This document shows, in pieces, positions 9,674 to 17,861 of a stretch of 64,000 nucleotides of DNA; position 1 is the stretch's first letter; each line of letters starts with the position of its first letter. The translations under genes were made by a program, and so were the position numbers. Source of the stretch: RYN-133 sp963785425 (GTDB lineage: Bacteria; Actinomycetota; Actinomycetes; Mycobacteriales; Jatrophihabitantaceae). The notes under the pieces were generated by a model. That model worked only from the letters and a program-made list of their open reading frames with translations. It was not told the origin of the DNA and searched no databases. The DNA lies in the NCBI GenBank assembly GCA_963785425.1, contig CAWAVG010000007.1, positions 1-64,000 on the forward strand, read 5' to 3'.

Positions 9674-10189
9674 TCAGCGGGCTGGTCGATGACAGCTCGG
9701 GCGTGGGTTGGAACAGCAGACACGATGCGGTGGCATGGGCCAGCAAGCGACCTTCGGTGTCCCGGATCTCGGCCTTCCCAGTGCCGTGCGCCGTCCCCGG
9801 CTAACAACTGTGCCGATCGCTTGCAGCGGCCCGAGCTCGGCGGCCAGCGGTCGCAGCAGGTGCACCGACAGGTCCAGTGTCGTGGACGCCGTACCGGCCG
9901 GAAGCGTCGTGTGGACCGCGCAACTCGCTGCACTATCGAGCAGTGTTGCAGCGACGCCTCCGTGGGCGACGCCCATCGGGTTGTACATGAACTCTGCCGG
10001 TACGCAGATGAACTCGATGTAACCCTCGCGGACCTCGCCGAATCGGTAGTCCAGAGTCGCCAACATCGGCGTTCTGCCCAGCTCCTCCGTCGCCAGCAGA
10101 CGCATGAAGTCCAGACCCGACAACCCCTGGCCGAGCTTGCGCATCTGCTGCGGGTCGCCCCAGCTGTATGTACGGCGCCGTTCCTTCAT
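9674..10189 (-). pseudogene. PaaI-like hotdog thioesterase paralogue, 3' frameshift
   Basis: The first 135 or so residues are a good PaaI-type thioesterase: SGLDFMRLL, EFMYNPMGVAHGGVAATLLD with the HGG signature, then TTLDLSVHLLRPLAAELG. Near 9777 the frame shifts within CTGGGAAGG. The original continuation KAEIRDTEGRLLAHATASCL, matching the paralogue at 8287-8774, is in another frame, while the annotated frame ends in unrelated sequence just ahead of the hydrolase ribosome-binding site. The corrected frame has no early stop, so more than one change may have occurred. Catalytic residues are upstream of the break, so activity is not excluded. Confidence 0.7.
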
Positions 10190-10201
10190 GCGGCGACACT
10201 A

Positions 10202-10221
10202 CCGTACAATCAACGTTACGG
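10202..10221. promoter_or_regulatory. Inverted repeat between thioesterase and patatin genes
   Basis: CCGTA at 10202-10206 and TACGG at 10217-10221 form an inverted repeat with a 10-base spacer in the 50-base divergent region. Position and spacing suit a dimeric regulator such as the nearby TetR, but only five base pairs match on each side. Confidence 0.35.
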
Positions 10222-10252
10222 AACAGTGATACGAAACTGCTACCCTGGTCGC

Positions 10253-11206
10253 ATGAGGGACCCTGTGCTCGAGTTGCTACGTTCGCGCCGCCGACACGCG
10301 AGTGAACCTGGTCGCCGCCAGGACGACGCGCGATTGGTGCTCGTGATCGAGGGCGGTAGCTCTCGCGGCGCTTACTCCGCCGGAATGACCGGCGCCATCG
10401 AGCAGCTCGGCATCCTCGGGCTCTTCGATGCGGTATACGGAAGTTCGGCAGGCGCCCTCAACGGCGGTTGGCTGCTGTCAGGCAAAGCCGAATCGACGAT
10501 GCACGCGTGGTGGACCCCGGAGATCATGCGCGGCACCATCAATCCAAAACGAGCCTTGCGCGGCCGACCGGTCATCGACACGCACTACCTCGTGCACACC
10601 GTGTACACCGAGATCATGTTCATGGGTTTTGAGGAAATCCTGACGGGTCCCATCGAGTTCCATCCCATGGCGACGGACGCCGATACCGGTGAGTCGGTCG
10701 ACCTGCACCCCTTCGTCCGCGACCAGGCGACATTGCAGGCAGCGTTCCGAGCCACGACAGCTATGCCGTTCCTGACCGGCAACCCGATCGAGCTTGCCGG
10801 TCGACGCTTCGTTGACGCGGGCGTGAGTGAGTCCGTGCCAGTGCGCACAGCGCTCACCCAGGGCGCCACGCATGTCGTGGCGCTGCGCACCCGGCGCGCC
10901 AACGAATGCGTCAGGCCGCCACGCCGACTTGAGCGTCTCGTCCTCGCCCGATGGTTCGCGCGAAACGCCCCCGGCGCGCTCGCGTCCTGGATGAACCGTG
11001 CAGCCGTACGAGATCGCGAGGAGCGCGTGCTTGCAGCGCATCCGGCCGTTCTTCAGATTCGCCCGCCGAACGGCTCTGGCGATATAGGCCACGCCGAAGT
11101 CGGAGCCGATGCATTGCGGGCAGCGGTCGATATCGGCCGCCAGGCCGCGCTCACGGCACTCTCGGCCAGCGTTGAAGTGGTCGGAGAAGGAGGCGGTCGC
11201 CAATGA
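10253..11206 (+). CDS. Patatin-like phospholipase family protein
   Basis: A 317-residue intact protein. The oxyanion loop is GGSSRGAYSAG (usually GGGxRG), the nucleophile elbow is GSSAG (GxSxG) and the catalytic Asp is likely in FVDAGVSE (DG/A-type dyad). These are the hallmarks of patatin-like acyl hydrolases such as RssA, which cleave fatty acyl esters. No signal peptide is seen, so it is probably cytoplasmic or membrane-associated. The ATG at 10253 gives a start just upstream of the fold; upstream extension in the same frame runs through the opposite-strand genes and is not real. It is divergent from the damaged thioesterase/hydrolase genes. Confidence 0.87.
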   Translation: MRDPVLELLRSRRRHASEPGRRQDDARLVLVIEGGSSRGAYSAGMTGAIEQLGILGLFDAVYGSSAGALNGGWLLSGKAESTMHAWWTPEIMRGTINPKRALRGRPVIDTHYLVHTVYTEIMFMGFEEILTGPIEFHPMATDADTGESVDLHPFVRDQATLQAAFRATTAMPFLTGNPIELAGRRFVDAGVSESVPVRTALTQGATHVVALRTRRANECVRPPRRLERLVLARWFARNAPGALASWMNRAAVRDREERVLAAHPAVLQIRPPNGSGDIGHAEVGADALRAAVDIGRQAALTALSASVEVVGEGGGRQ

Positions 11207-11322
11207 CTCGCGCGCACCTACCGAGAACATATCGATCGAACTATCTGCCAGACCCACCACCAGGCCACGTCGCCCAACGATGACCGTTCATGCCAACGAG
11301 CGTGTGGCCGAATAGCACACAG

Positions 11323-11871
11323 ATGACGAAACAATCCGTGCAAATCCCTGGCCCGAGTGTGCGGGAGATGCAGCTCGATGAAGTAGACACTCGAATCGAC
11401 TACTTCCACAACGCCACCGACGAGCACCTCAAGCTGATAGGCGCCGCCCGGCATCTGCTCCCGCGTCGCGAAGCTTGGCACGCCTTCTATGAGGCGGACT
11501 ATGCCCGTCCCCTCTCAGAGCGCACCAACTACACGCTCCTGTGGGAGCTCGATGGGCGCGTTGTCGGCTTCAGCTCTGCCGACAACATCACCTTCGGCGA
11601 AGAAGCCTTCATGCACTTGCACATCATCGAGACGGCAGATCGTCATGCAGGTTTGGGCACGACGTTCGTCCGCCTGTCGGCCGCGCAACATCTTCGAGCA
11701 CTCGAACTGAAACGTCTCTTCTGCCAACCCAACGCATTCAATGTGGCACCCAACCGCACCCTGCAACGAGCCGGCTTCCGGTATGTCTTCACCAAAGAAA
11801 TGCAGCCAAGCCCTGTCAATTTCCCACAGCCAATCACGCGTTGGGTGATTGATCAGTCACCCGAGATTTAG
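11323..11871 (+). CDS. GNAT-family N-acetyltransferase-like protein
   Basis: A 182-residue protein with a GNAT pattern: strand LLWELDGRVVGFSSAD, a central strand FMHLHIIETADRHAGLGTTF where RHAGLGT stands in for the acetyl-CoA-binding R/Q-x-x-G-x-G/A loop, then LKRLFCQPNAFNVAPNRTLQ and AGFRYV, the usual late signature. Start at ATG 11323 is favoured over the ATG at 11290 because the extra residues look non-coding. Substrate unknown. It stands alone between the patatin gene and a long intergenic stretch. Confidence 0.78.
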   Translation: MTKQSVQIPGPSVREMQLDEVDTRIDYFHNATDEHLKLIGAARHLLPRREAWHAFYEADYARPLSERTNYTLLWELDGRVVGFSSADNITFGEEAFMHLHIIETADRHAGLGTTFVRLSAAQHLRALELKRLFCQPNAFNVAPNRTLQRAGFRYVFTKEMQPSPVNFPQPITRWVIDQSPEI

Positions 11872-12475
11872 ACCCCGACGAACTCGGCGCTAGTTCGGGT
11901 CGACATCCTTTGCGTCGGCAGGGCCAGACCGTCATCGGCAGTCCGGCGGCGGCCGTTCCGCGGCAATGCCGTTGACCGCTGCGCGGTAGATCTGCACCCG
12001 CAGAACATGAGAACTGGTCGCTGGACCGCTAATCGCCGGGTTCCCCTGAAAGACCACCTCCTGCACCGCGTCTTCCGACCAGCGCCAGCGGCGCGACAAG
12101 AAACAAACCATCGCCAGGTGGCGACAATCAACATCGGATGTTCAGGAAATCTGGGATAAACACCCTCGTTGAGACCAACCAACGTTCCAGGGAAAGCATT
12201 GACACGGTAGGGGTCAATGGTTCAATCCCAGTATCGCCCACATAGAAGGTCCGGAATTGGTGGCTTCCAGGATTCCGGGCCTTATTCTGTCCCGCGCGAC
12301 TTGAAATCCTGATGGGCGACGCGAGGACGATGGCGTTGCACGTCGGTTGCACTGGCCGGCGCGGCTACCGGCTGGCAAAGCTGAAGCGTCCCTAGATGCC
12401 TGGGGGAGGAGGGCTGGCACGATTCGGTGAGCATTACCGGATTGGTGTTTACTCAGTTCGATTGCTCGGTGCGCT
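11872..12475. other. Intergenic stretch with a tRNA remnant
   Basis: About 600 bases with no supported protein gene. It holds the 3' half of a tRNA-Val (12199-12241, listed separately). No integrase, excisionase or insertion-sequence ends were recognised around it. Confidence 0.6.
12199..12241 (+). other. tRNA-Val(GAC) 3'-half remnant, probable att scar
   Basis: The match begins exactly with the anticodon loop TTGACAC (anticodon GAC). The 3' anticodon stem GGTAG, variable GGGTC, T arm AATGG-TTCAATC-CCAGT and 3' acceptor strand ATCGCCC follow. The 5' half is absent: the bases before TTGACAC do not pair with GGTAG. One T-stem pair is mismatched (A opposite G). Integrative elements commonly recombine within tRNA genes at the anticodon or T loop and leave such a half. 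By this model an intact tRNA-Val(GAC) in the same orientation would lie to the left, outside the window. It cannot be a working tRNA. Confidence 0.7.
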
Positions 12476-13985
12476 TCACGCCGGCCGCCGAGGGGGTCCG
12501 AACCACGTGGTTAGCGCGTCAGCAGGCCCCTGCCGTTGTGGGTCTCCCACCCACGCCACGTATCCGTCTGGTCGGATCAATACCGCAGCGGGAGCTGTGA
12601 CAGCGCCCAGCGCTGGAATCTCCCAGCTACCGAAGTACGTGGCGTCGAGGAGGTGCACCCGATCTGTCCATCCGGAGATGTCGTAAGCGCCGGGCGCGCC
12701 GAGGTTCAGCAGCACCGGCCGAGCGTCGTGTAGCAGGCTGAACACTCGTGCCTGCCCGTCGGTGGTGTCGAGGTCGAGGTCGGGCATCCGGCGTCCGAGC
12801 AGGGGGTGTCCCTCGCCGAGGTCGTAGTGGATGTCGAGACCGGCCATCATCGCGGCGAATCGCGTGCGGGGCTCGTCCGCTGTCGAGCAGTTCACTGATG
12901 GTGGCGCGCAATGCCTCCGTGCGGGCGTCCGGGCGGCGGAGCGCGACGCTCGCCATGGTCGTGCGTAGTACGAGCGCACCGACTGGGTGTCGCTCGGCGT
13001 GGTAGGTGTCGAGGAGCCGTTCTGGCGATGTCCGGTTGACGACCTGGGCCAATTTCCAGCCTAGGTTCACCGCGTCTTGCACACCGGTCTGCAGGCCTTG
13101 GCCGCCATCCGGGGAGTGGACGTGGGCGGCATCGCCGGCCAGCAGCACTCGCCGGTCGCGGTAGGCCGCGGCCTGCCGGGTCATGTCGGTGAACCTGGAG
13201 ATCCAGGTGGGGCTGTGGACGCCGTAGTCGGTTCCGTAGACGTCAATGAGTGCCTCGCTGAGATCGCGCAAGGTGGGTTCGCCCGCGTGTTCAAGGCTGG
13301 CTTCGGTCACCATGACCCGGACCGGTCCGCTGTCGGCGTAGATGATTTCGCCGTCGCGGATCTCGTACTCCACCCGCCCGAGACCATGCACGCCGAGGCC
13401 GTCGCGGCGGGTGCCCCATTGCGGCTCGACGGCCAGTTCGACCTCGGCGATCAGACTGCTCGTCGTCGGATCCGAGCCTGGGAATTCGATGCCGGCGGCC
13501 TTGCGGATCAGGCTGCGTCCGCCGTCGCACCCCACGAGATAGTCCGTCCTCAGCGATTGGCCATCGGAGACCTCGACATCTACACCGGCGTCGTCCTGCG
13601 CGAACCCGACAACGTCACGTCCGCGGTACATCGGCACTGCCAGCTCGGTGACCCAGCCGGCCAGGATGCGCTCGATGTGGTTCTGCCAGAGTCCGAGCGA
13701 GTAGGGATGTCGGGTGGGAAAGTCGCTGATGTCCAGAGGAACTCCGGCGAACTGGCCGACCTGGGCCGTCTGGCCCTCGGTGAGGAACCGGTCGGCGATC
13801 CCGCGCTGATCGAGGATCTCGATGGTGCGCGAGTGCAGACCGCCGGCGCGTGAGCCGGGTAGGTTCTGGCTGGCTCGCCGCTCGATGATCGCAACGTCAA
13901 CCCCGGCCAGCGCCAACTCGCCCGCCAACATCAGCCCGGTCGGGCCGCCGCCGGCGATCACCACCGAATGCCTGATCAAGGCCAT
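12476..13985 (-). pseudogene. FAD-dependent aromatic monooxygenase, frameshifted
   Basis: Class A flavoprotein monooxygenase (PHBH fold, PgaE/rifampicin-monooxygenase type). From ATG 13985: the Rossmann motif VVIAGGGPTGLMLAGELALA, the DG region DYLVGCDGGRSLIRKAAGIE, and the second FAD motif RVLLAGDAAHVHSPDGGQGL. Near 12880 the frame changes: after ATISELLDS the natural continuation DEPRTRFAAMMAGLDIHYDL and the thioredoxin-like C-terminal domain (HPLLGRRMPDLDL to LTTWFGPP) are in a second frame. The two frames add up to the usual length of about 500 residues. One base was gained or two lost in GACAGCGGACGAG. The FAD and substrate domains precede the break; the C-terminal domain would be lost. 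Confidence 0.85.
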
Positions 13986-14332
13986 ACTCCCGCTGGCGTT
14001 GCGACGTCCCGGCGCGAGTCACACATCAACGACAGCGTGAGCATTCGCTATCACTTTCCATTTGGCGTCCTCATTGAGACGGCAAGTTTGCGGCACAACC
14101 GGGGTCTTGCCGCAAGCCCCCCAGCCCGCTATACCTTGGAAGGGGAGAGGAAGAGACACTTCCGGTTCGGCTCTAAAGCCCCGTGGCGTTTCATCCGTGA
14201 CAGCGTGCCCCCATCACTCGCAGGTATAGCCCCGTTGTAGCGCCGCTGACAGGCGCCGCGGTGACCGTGTCGACACAGCCCGCCGGTCTGCAGCGGTGCG
14301 ACCTCGATGGCGCCCCGTCACATGCCCGGCCC

Positions 14333-14359
14333 TGTCACAAAAATCCGGTCATCGGGGTC
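14333..14359 (+). promoter_or_regulatory. Candidate ECF41 promoter upstream of the CMD-like gene
   Basis: TGTCACA at 14333-14339, 16 bases, then GGTC at 14356-14359. This matches the published ECF41 promoter form TGTCACA-N16-CGTC in the whole -35 element and three of four -10 bases. It is 50 bases before the start of the carboxymuconolactone-decarboxylase-like gene, the classical ECF41 target. Confidence 0.65.
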
Positions 14360-14409
14360 TCGTGGTGGTCAGGGCAGTAGCCCGCACCATCACCAGTGAG
14401 GACGTAGTC

Positions 14410-14895
14410 ATGGAACCCCGTATCGATCTGACCACCAACGAGACCGGCACCAGGATCGGCAAGCGGATGTACGCGGTCGGCCAGGCGATCGAGCAGTCGC
14501 CGTTGCCCAAGGTCACCCAGGAGTTGGTGATGCTGCGGGCCAGCCAGATCAACGGTTGCGGCTGGTGCGTCGACATCCACACCAAGGAGGCCGCGGCCGC
14601 CGGCGAGACGCCGCTGCGGCTCAACCTCGTCGCCGCGTGGCGACACGCCACCGTGTTCAGCGAGGCCGAGCAGGCGGCGCTGGCGTTGACCGAGGAAGGC
14701 ACCCGCTTGGGCGATGCCAACCACGGTGTCTGCGAGGCAACCTGGGCGAAGGCGCGCAAGCACTATGACGACGACCAGCTCGTCGCGCTCGTTGCCCTGA
14801 TCTCGCTGATCAACGCGACGAACCGCCTCTCGGTGATCCTGAACTACCAGGGCGGTGCCTACGAGCCCGGCCTACTCGCCAGCTTGGCGAGCTGA
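14410..14895 (+). CDS. Carboxymuconolactone decarboxylase/AhpD-like protein
   Basis: A 161-residue all-helical protein of the CMD/AhpD family. The conserved ELVMLRASQINGCGWCVDIH holds the CxxC pair (Cys-Gly-Trp-Cys near residues 50-53) and the following His typical of AhpD-type alkylhydroperoxidase/disulfide reductase members. The ATG at 14410 follows GAGGACGTAGTC. It is the first gene of the ECF41 locus; CMD-like, oxidoreductase or epimerase genes are the usual neighbours and targets of ECF41 sigma factors. Likely a cytoplasmic redox protein; the physiological substrate is not known. Confidence 0.9.
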   Translation: MEPRIDLTTNETGTRIGKRMYAVGQAIEQSPLPKVTQELVMLRASQINGCGWCVDIHTKEAAAAGETPLRLNLVAAWRHATVFSEAEQAALALTEEGTRLGDANHGVCEATWAKARKHYDDDQLVALVALISLINATNRLSVILNYQGGAYEPGLLASLAS

Positions 14896-15017
14896 CCGGT
14901 CGACGCACGCGAGCCCGGCTCGGGTCACTGAATCCACCCGCCCTTCGGAAAACAGCGGGCCGCGATACCGGACGCCGTGCCCACGACGCGGGGATAGGCG
15001 TCGATAGCCCAGTCGGA

Positions 15018-15044
15018 GGTCACCGGATGTACGGGATGAGCGTC
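15018..15044 (+). promoter_or_regulatory. Candidate ECF41 promoter upstream of the membrane protein gene
   Basis: GGTCACC at 15018-15024, exactly 16 bases, then CGTC at 15041-15044. The -10 is perfect and the -35 matches five of seven bases of TGTCACA. It lies 59 bases upstream of the ATG at 15104. Confidence 0.5.
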
Positions 15045-15103
15045 ATTCCGAGGCATCGATGCCAACTTTCAATTCGCGAAGTTCGTCACGTAGGAGAGTT
15101 CTG

Positions 15104-16252
15104 ATGACAGCAGTGGTGATCGACAGACATGGCAGCGCGGCACGAGTCCTGCGTGCTCTGGCCTTCGCTGCGTGTGTGCCCTATCTCGCGCTCAAGATCG
15201 CCTGGGCGTCGGGCAGCCGCGTCGGCATCCCCGATGGCAGCACGCTGCTCGCGAATCACACCACGATGATCGTCGGCAGCGTCGAGAGCGCCCTGCTCGA
15301 TTCGATGGTTGTCGTGCTCGCGCTGCTGCTCACCCAGCCGTGGGGTCGACGGGCGCCGGCCTGGCTGCTCCTTGTTCCGGCGTGGACCGCCACCGGTCTG
15401 CTCAGCCCGATCGTGCTCGGCTACCCGCTGCAACTCGCATCTCGGCTGGTTTGGGGGACCGCGGCGCCCTCTGACGGGGCCGCCGGCCGCCCTTTCCTGG
15501 ACGGGTGGGTCTTCACCATCGTCTATACCGGCTTCATCCTCCAGGCCTTCGCCTTGGGCGCGCTCTTCGTCCTGTATGCGCGTGTGCGCTGGGGACATCT
15601 GTGGCGAGGCGAGATATCGGGACTGGCGAAGCACGGCCCGACGCGAGGGGTGCAGCGAGCCACGGCTCTGATGACCTGCGCAGTAGCGCTCGTGCCGTTG
15701 ACGGCGCATCTGCGGTGGGCCACCGGCTCGACGAGCGGACTCACTGCCACCAAGATCGCCGAACGGACGAGTGATTTCTACGCACTCGAGGCGGCCTTTG
15801 CCGTGTTCGCGGTGATGACGGTGACGGGGGCGCTGCTGGTCGCCTTCCCCCGGGTCGGCGCCGCCCTACCGCTGCGGCTTCCGCTGGTCCTGTCCTTCGT
15901 CAGCTCCGCCGCGCTCGCGTGCTGGGGCGGCTACCTGCTTCTCACTGCGATGGAGAATCGTGACCCGTCGCGGCGCACCAGCGAGTTGATGACCGTCACG
16001 TACGCGTTGCAGTTCCTCACCGGGATGCTGGTCGTCGCCATGGGGGCGTACTTCTTCGCCGAGCGCGCCGCACAGCACAGCAATGGTGAGGAGAGGGTGG
16101 CCAGTTCGGACTCCGAACTCCGCACAGCGCTAACGCACGAACGGGACCACGAAGCCGTCCGCGCGGGACTGCCGGAGTCGGCCATGCCTGCCTTGCCCAT
16201 CGGCTCCGGGGGCGATGGACCTGTAACAACACTTGATCGCGCGGTGTCTTGA
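15104..16252 (+). CDS. Polytopic membrane protein of unknown function
   Basis: A 382-residue protein with about eight transmembrane segments, e.g. FAACVPYLALKIAW, MVVVLALLLTQPWG, APAWLLLVPAWTATGLLSPI, WVFTIVYTGFILQAFALGAL, MTCAVALVPLTAHL, AAFAVFAVMTVTGALLVAF, LVLSFVSSAALACWGGYLLL and FLTGMLVVAMGAYFF. A hydrophilic C-terminal tail of about 55 residues follows. ATG 15104 is preceded by GTAGGAGAGTTCTG. I do not recognise the family. It sits between the CMD-like gene and the FAD oxidoreductase and has its own candidate ECF41 promoter, so it is probably part of that stress regulon. Confidence 0.75.
   Translation: MTAVVIDRHGSAARVLRALAFAACVPYLALKIAWASGSRVGIPDGSTLLANHTTMIVGSVESALLDSMVVVLALLLTQPWGRRAPAWLLLVPAWTATGLLSPIVLGYPLQLASRLVWGTAAPSDGAAGRPFLDGWVFTIVYTGFILQAFALGALFVLYARVRWGHLWRGEISGLAKHGPTRGVQRATALMTCAVALVPLTAHLRWATGSTSGLTATKIAERTSDFYALEAAFAVFAVMTVTGALLVAFPRVGAALPLRLPLVLSFVSSAALACWGGYLLLTAMENRDPSRRTSELMTVTYALQFLTGMLVVAMGAYFFAERAAQHSNGEERVASSDSELRTALTHERDHEAVRAGLPESAMPALPIGSGGDGPVTTLDRAVS
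16222..16248 (+). promoter_or_regulatory. Candidate ECF41 promoter upstream of the FAD oxidoreductase
   Basis: TGTAACA at 16222-16228, exactly 16 bases, then TGTC at 16245-16248. It matches the ECF41 form in six of seven and three of four positions. It lies inside the last codons of the membrane protein gene, 48 bases before the ATG at 16297. Confidence 0.5.
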
Positions 16253-16296
16253 GGTCATAACCAAGTCAACCAGCAGATACCAGTGCCGGAGACATC

Positions 16297-17484
16297 ATGA
16301 GTGAGCACACCGAGGTGGTGGTGGTCGGCGGCGGATACTCCGGCGTGATGGCCGCCAATCGCCTCACCCAGCGCGAGGACGTGACCGTGACGGTGGTCAA
16401 CCCGCGGCCGTGCTTCGTCGAGCGAATCCGTCTACATCAACTGGTCGGTGGGTCCGACGACGCGGTCGTCGATTACCGCGAGATCCTCGCCCCCGGCATC
16501 GGGCTGGTGCTCGACACCGCGACAGCGATTGACTCGGCCCGCGCGCGCGGTGACGCTGGCCAGCGGCCGGCTGGTCCGCTACGACTATCTGATCTACGCG
16601 CTCGGCAGCGGCAGCGCCGAATCGAGCGTGCCCGGCGCCGCCGAGTACGCAATGCCTATCGCCAGCCTGGAGCAGGCCGCGCGGCTTCGGTCGGTTTTGG
16701 CCGACACGGCCAGTCGGCGCCGGTGACGGTCGTCGGAGCCGGGCCCAGCGGAATTGAGACCGCAGCCGAGCTGGCCGAGCAGGGCCGGCGGGTGACCCTG
16801 GTCTGCGGCGATCAACTGGGCCCGTACCTGCACCCACGGGGCCGACGGTCGGTGGCCAAGCACCTGAAGAGACTCGGAGTAACCATCCTCGAAGGAGTGG
16901 ACGCGACGGTGACGGCCGTGACTCGCGATGGCGTCCAACTGTCCGACGGAAGCACGGTGCCCAGCGCGGTGATCATCTGGACGGCCGGGTTCGGCGTGCC
17001 CGACCTCGCCGTCCGCAGCGGGCTGAGCACCGACGCCGCGGGGCGGTTACTCACCGATGAGACGTTGACCAGCGTGGACGACCAGCGCATCGTCGCGGCC
17101 GGCGATTCCGCGGCGCCGTCAGATCTGCCGTTCCGGATGAGCTGCCAAGCCGCCGGACCGCTCGGGGCGCACGCCGCCGACACAGTGCTGCTTCGCATCG
17201 CCGGTCAGACGCCGGCACCGATCGAGTTGGGCTTCGCCGGCCAGTGCATCAGCCTGGGACGCAAGGCCGGCATCTTCCAATTCGCCCACCGCAACGACGT
17301 CGCCAACCGATTCTTCGTCGGTGGTCGCGCCGGCGCCAAGCTCAAGGCGATCGTGTGCTGGGGCACGGTCAAACAGCTGGCCGACGAAGCCCGCAAACCC
17401 GGCTCGCTGAGCTGGGGCTGGTCCAAGGACAACAAGCGCCAACACCTGCTGCAAGCCAAGCCTGAGCAAGGAGCATCACTGTGA
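16297..17484 (+). CDS. NAD(P)/FAD-dependent oxidoreductase (NDH-2/AIF-like) with an out-of-frame segment
   Basis: A 395-residue reading frame of the pyridine nucleotide-disulfide/NDH-2-like type. FAD-binding GGGYSGVMAANRL lies at the N-terminus, the NAD(P)-binding VTVVGAGPSGIETAAELAEQ in the middle, and the second flavin motif RIVAAGDSAAPSDLP later. Residues about 83-139 are translated out of frame: the proper sequence (ASGRLVRYDYLIYALGSGSA, then EYAMPIASLEQAARL) is in another frame between about 16545 and 16713. Loss of one CG in a CGCGCGCG run and loss of one base downstream together keep the frame open. If real, this removes the strand and loop near the flavin; otherwise it reflects sequencing errors. 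Oxidoreductases are standard ECF41 neighbours. Confidence 0.75.
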   Translation: MSEHTEVVVVGGGYSGVMAANRLTQREDVTVTVVNPRPCFVERIRLHQLVGGSDDAVVDYREILAPGIGLVLDTATAIDSARARGDAGQRPAGPLRLSDLRARQRQRRIERARRRRVRNAYRQPGAGRAASVGFGRHGQSAPVTVVGAGPSGIETAAELAEQGRRVTLVCGDQLGPYLHPRGRRSVAKHLKRLGVTILEGVDATVTAVTRDGVQLSDGSTVPSAVIIWTAGFGVPDLAVRSGLSTDAAGRLLTDETLTSVDDQRIVAAGDSAAPSDLPFRMSCQAAGPLGAHAADTVLLRIAGQTPAPIELGFAGQCISLGRKAGIFQFAHRNDVANRFFVGGRAGAKLKAIVCWGTVKQLADEARKPGSLSWGWSKDNKRQHLLQAKPEQGASL

Positions 17485-17861
17485 ACACCACGCTATTGAT
17501 CATTACTGGGGTGTTGGCGGTGGTTGCCCTCGTCGGAGGAGTCACCAAGGCATTCGTGCCGAAGGCGAAGCTGTCCGCGCATAGCGGCGGGGAATGGGTC
17601 GAAGGCGTCGACGACCGCCTCGTCAAGACGCTCGGAATCCTGGAGATCCTCGCCGCGATCGGACTCACCGTGCCCGCAGTCCTCGACATCGCCCCGGTCA
17701 TGGTGCCCGTGACCGCCGCGTGCTGGGTTCTGCTCATGATCGGGGCGATGATCACCCATGGCAGGCTGGGACAAGTCAAGTTCGTCCTGGTGAACACGGT
17801 CTACCTCGCGATCGCGGTCTTCATCGCCTGGGGCCGCTTCGGACCGAGGCCATACGTATGA
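17481..17861 (+). CDS. DoxX-like small membrane protein
   Basis: A 126-residue protein with four hydrophobic segments (LLIITGVLAVVALVGGVTKA, ILEILAAIGLTVPAVL, VTAACWVLLMIGAMITHG, FVLVNTVYLAIAVFIAW), the pattern of DoxX-like proteins. The GTG start at 17481 overlaps the stop of the oxidoreductase by four bases and its TGA overlaps the sigma-factor ATG, so the three genes are translationally coupled. DoxX-like proteins often accompany oxidoreductases and sigma factors in redox-stress loci. No catalytic motif is visible. Confidence 0.85.
   Translation: MNTTLLIITGVLAVVALVGGVTKAFVPKAKLSAHSGGEWVEGVDDRLVKTLGILEILAAIGLTVPAVLDIAPVMVPVTAACWVLLMIGAMITHGRLGQVKFVLVNTVYLAIAVFIAWGRFGPRPYV

Noticed and set aside
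9545..10252. Long N-terminal extension of the patatin gene
   Set aside because: The extension runs antisense through two thioesterase/hydrolase genes; the patatin fold begins soon after ATG 10253.
12199..12241. Functional tRNA gene
   Set aside because: The 5' half, including D arm and 5' acceptor strand, is absent and one T-stem pair is mismatched.
12128..12352. 74-codon minus-strand frame containing GDTGIEPLTPTVS
   Set aside because: This peptide is the antisense translation of the tRNA-Val remnant and not a protein gene.
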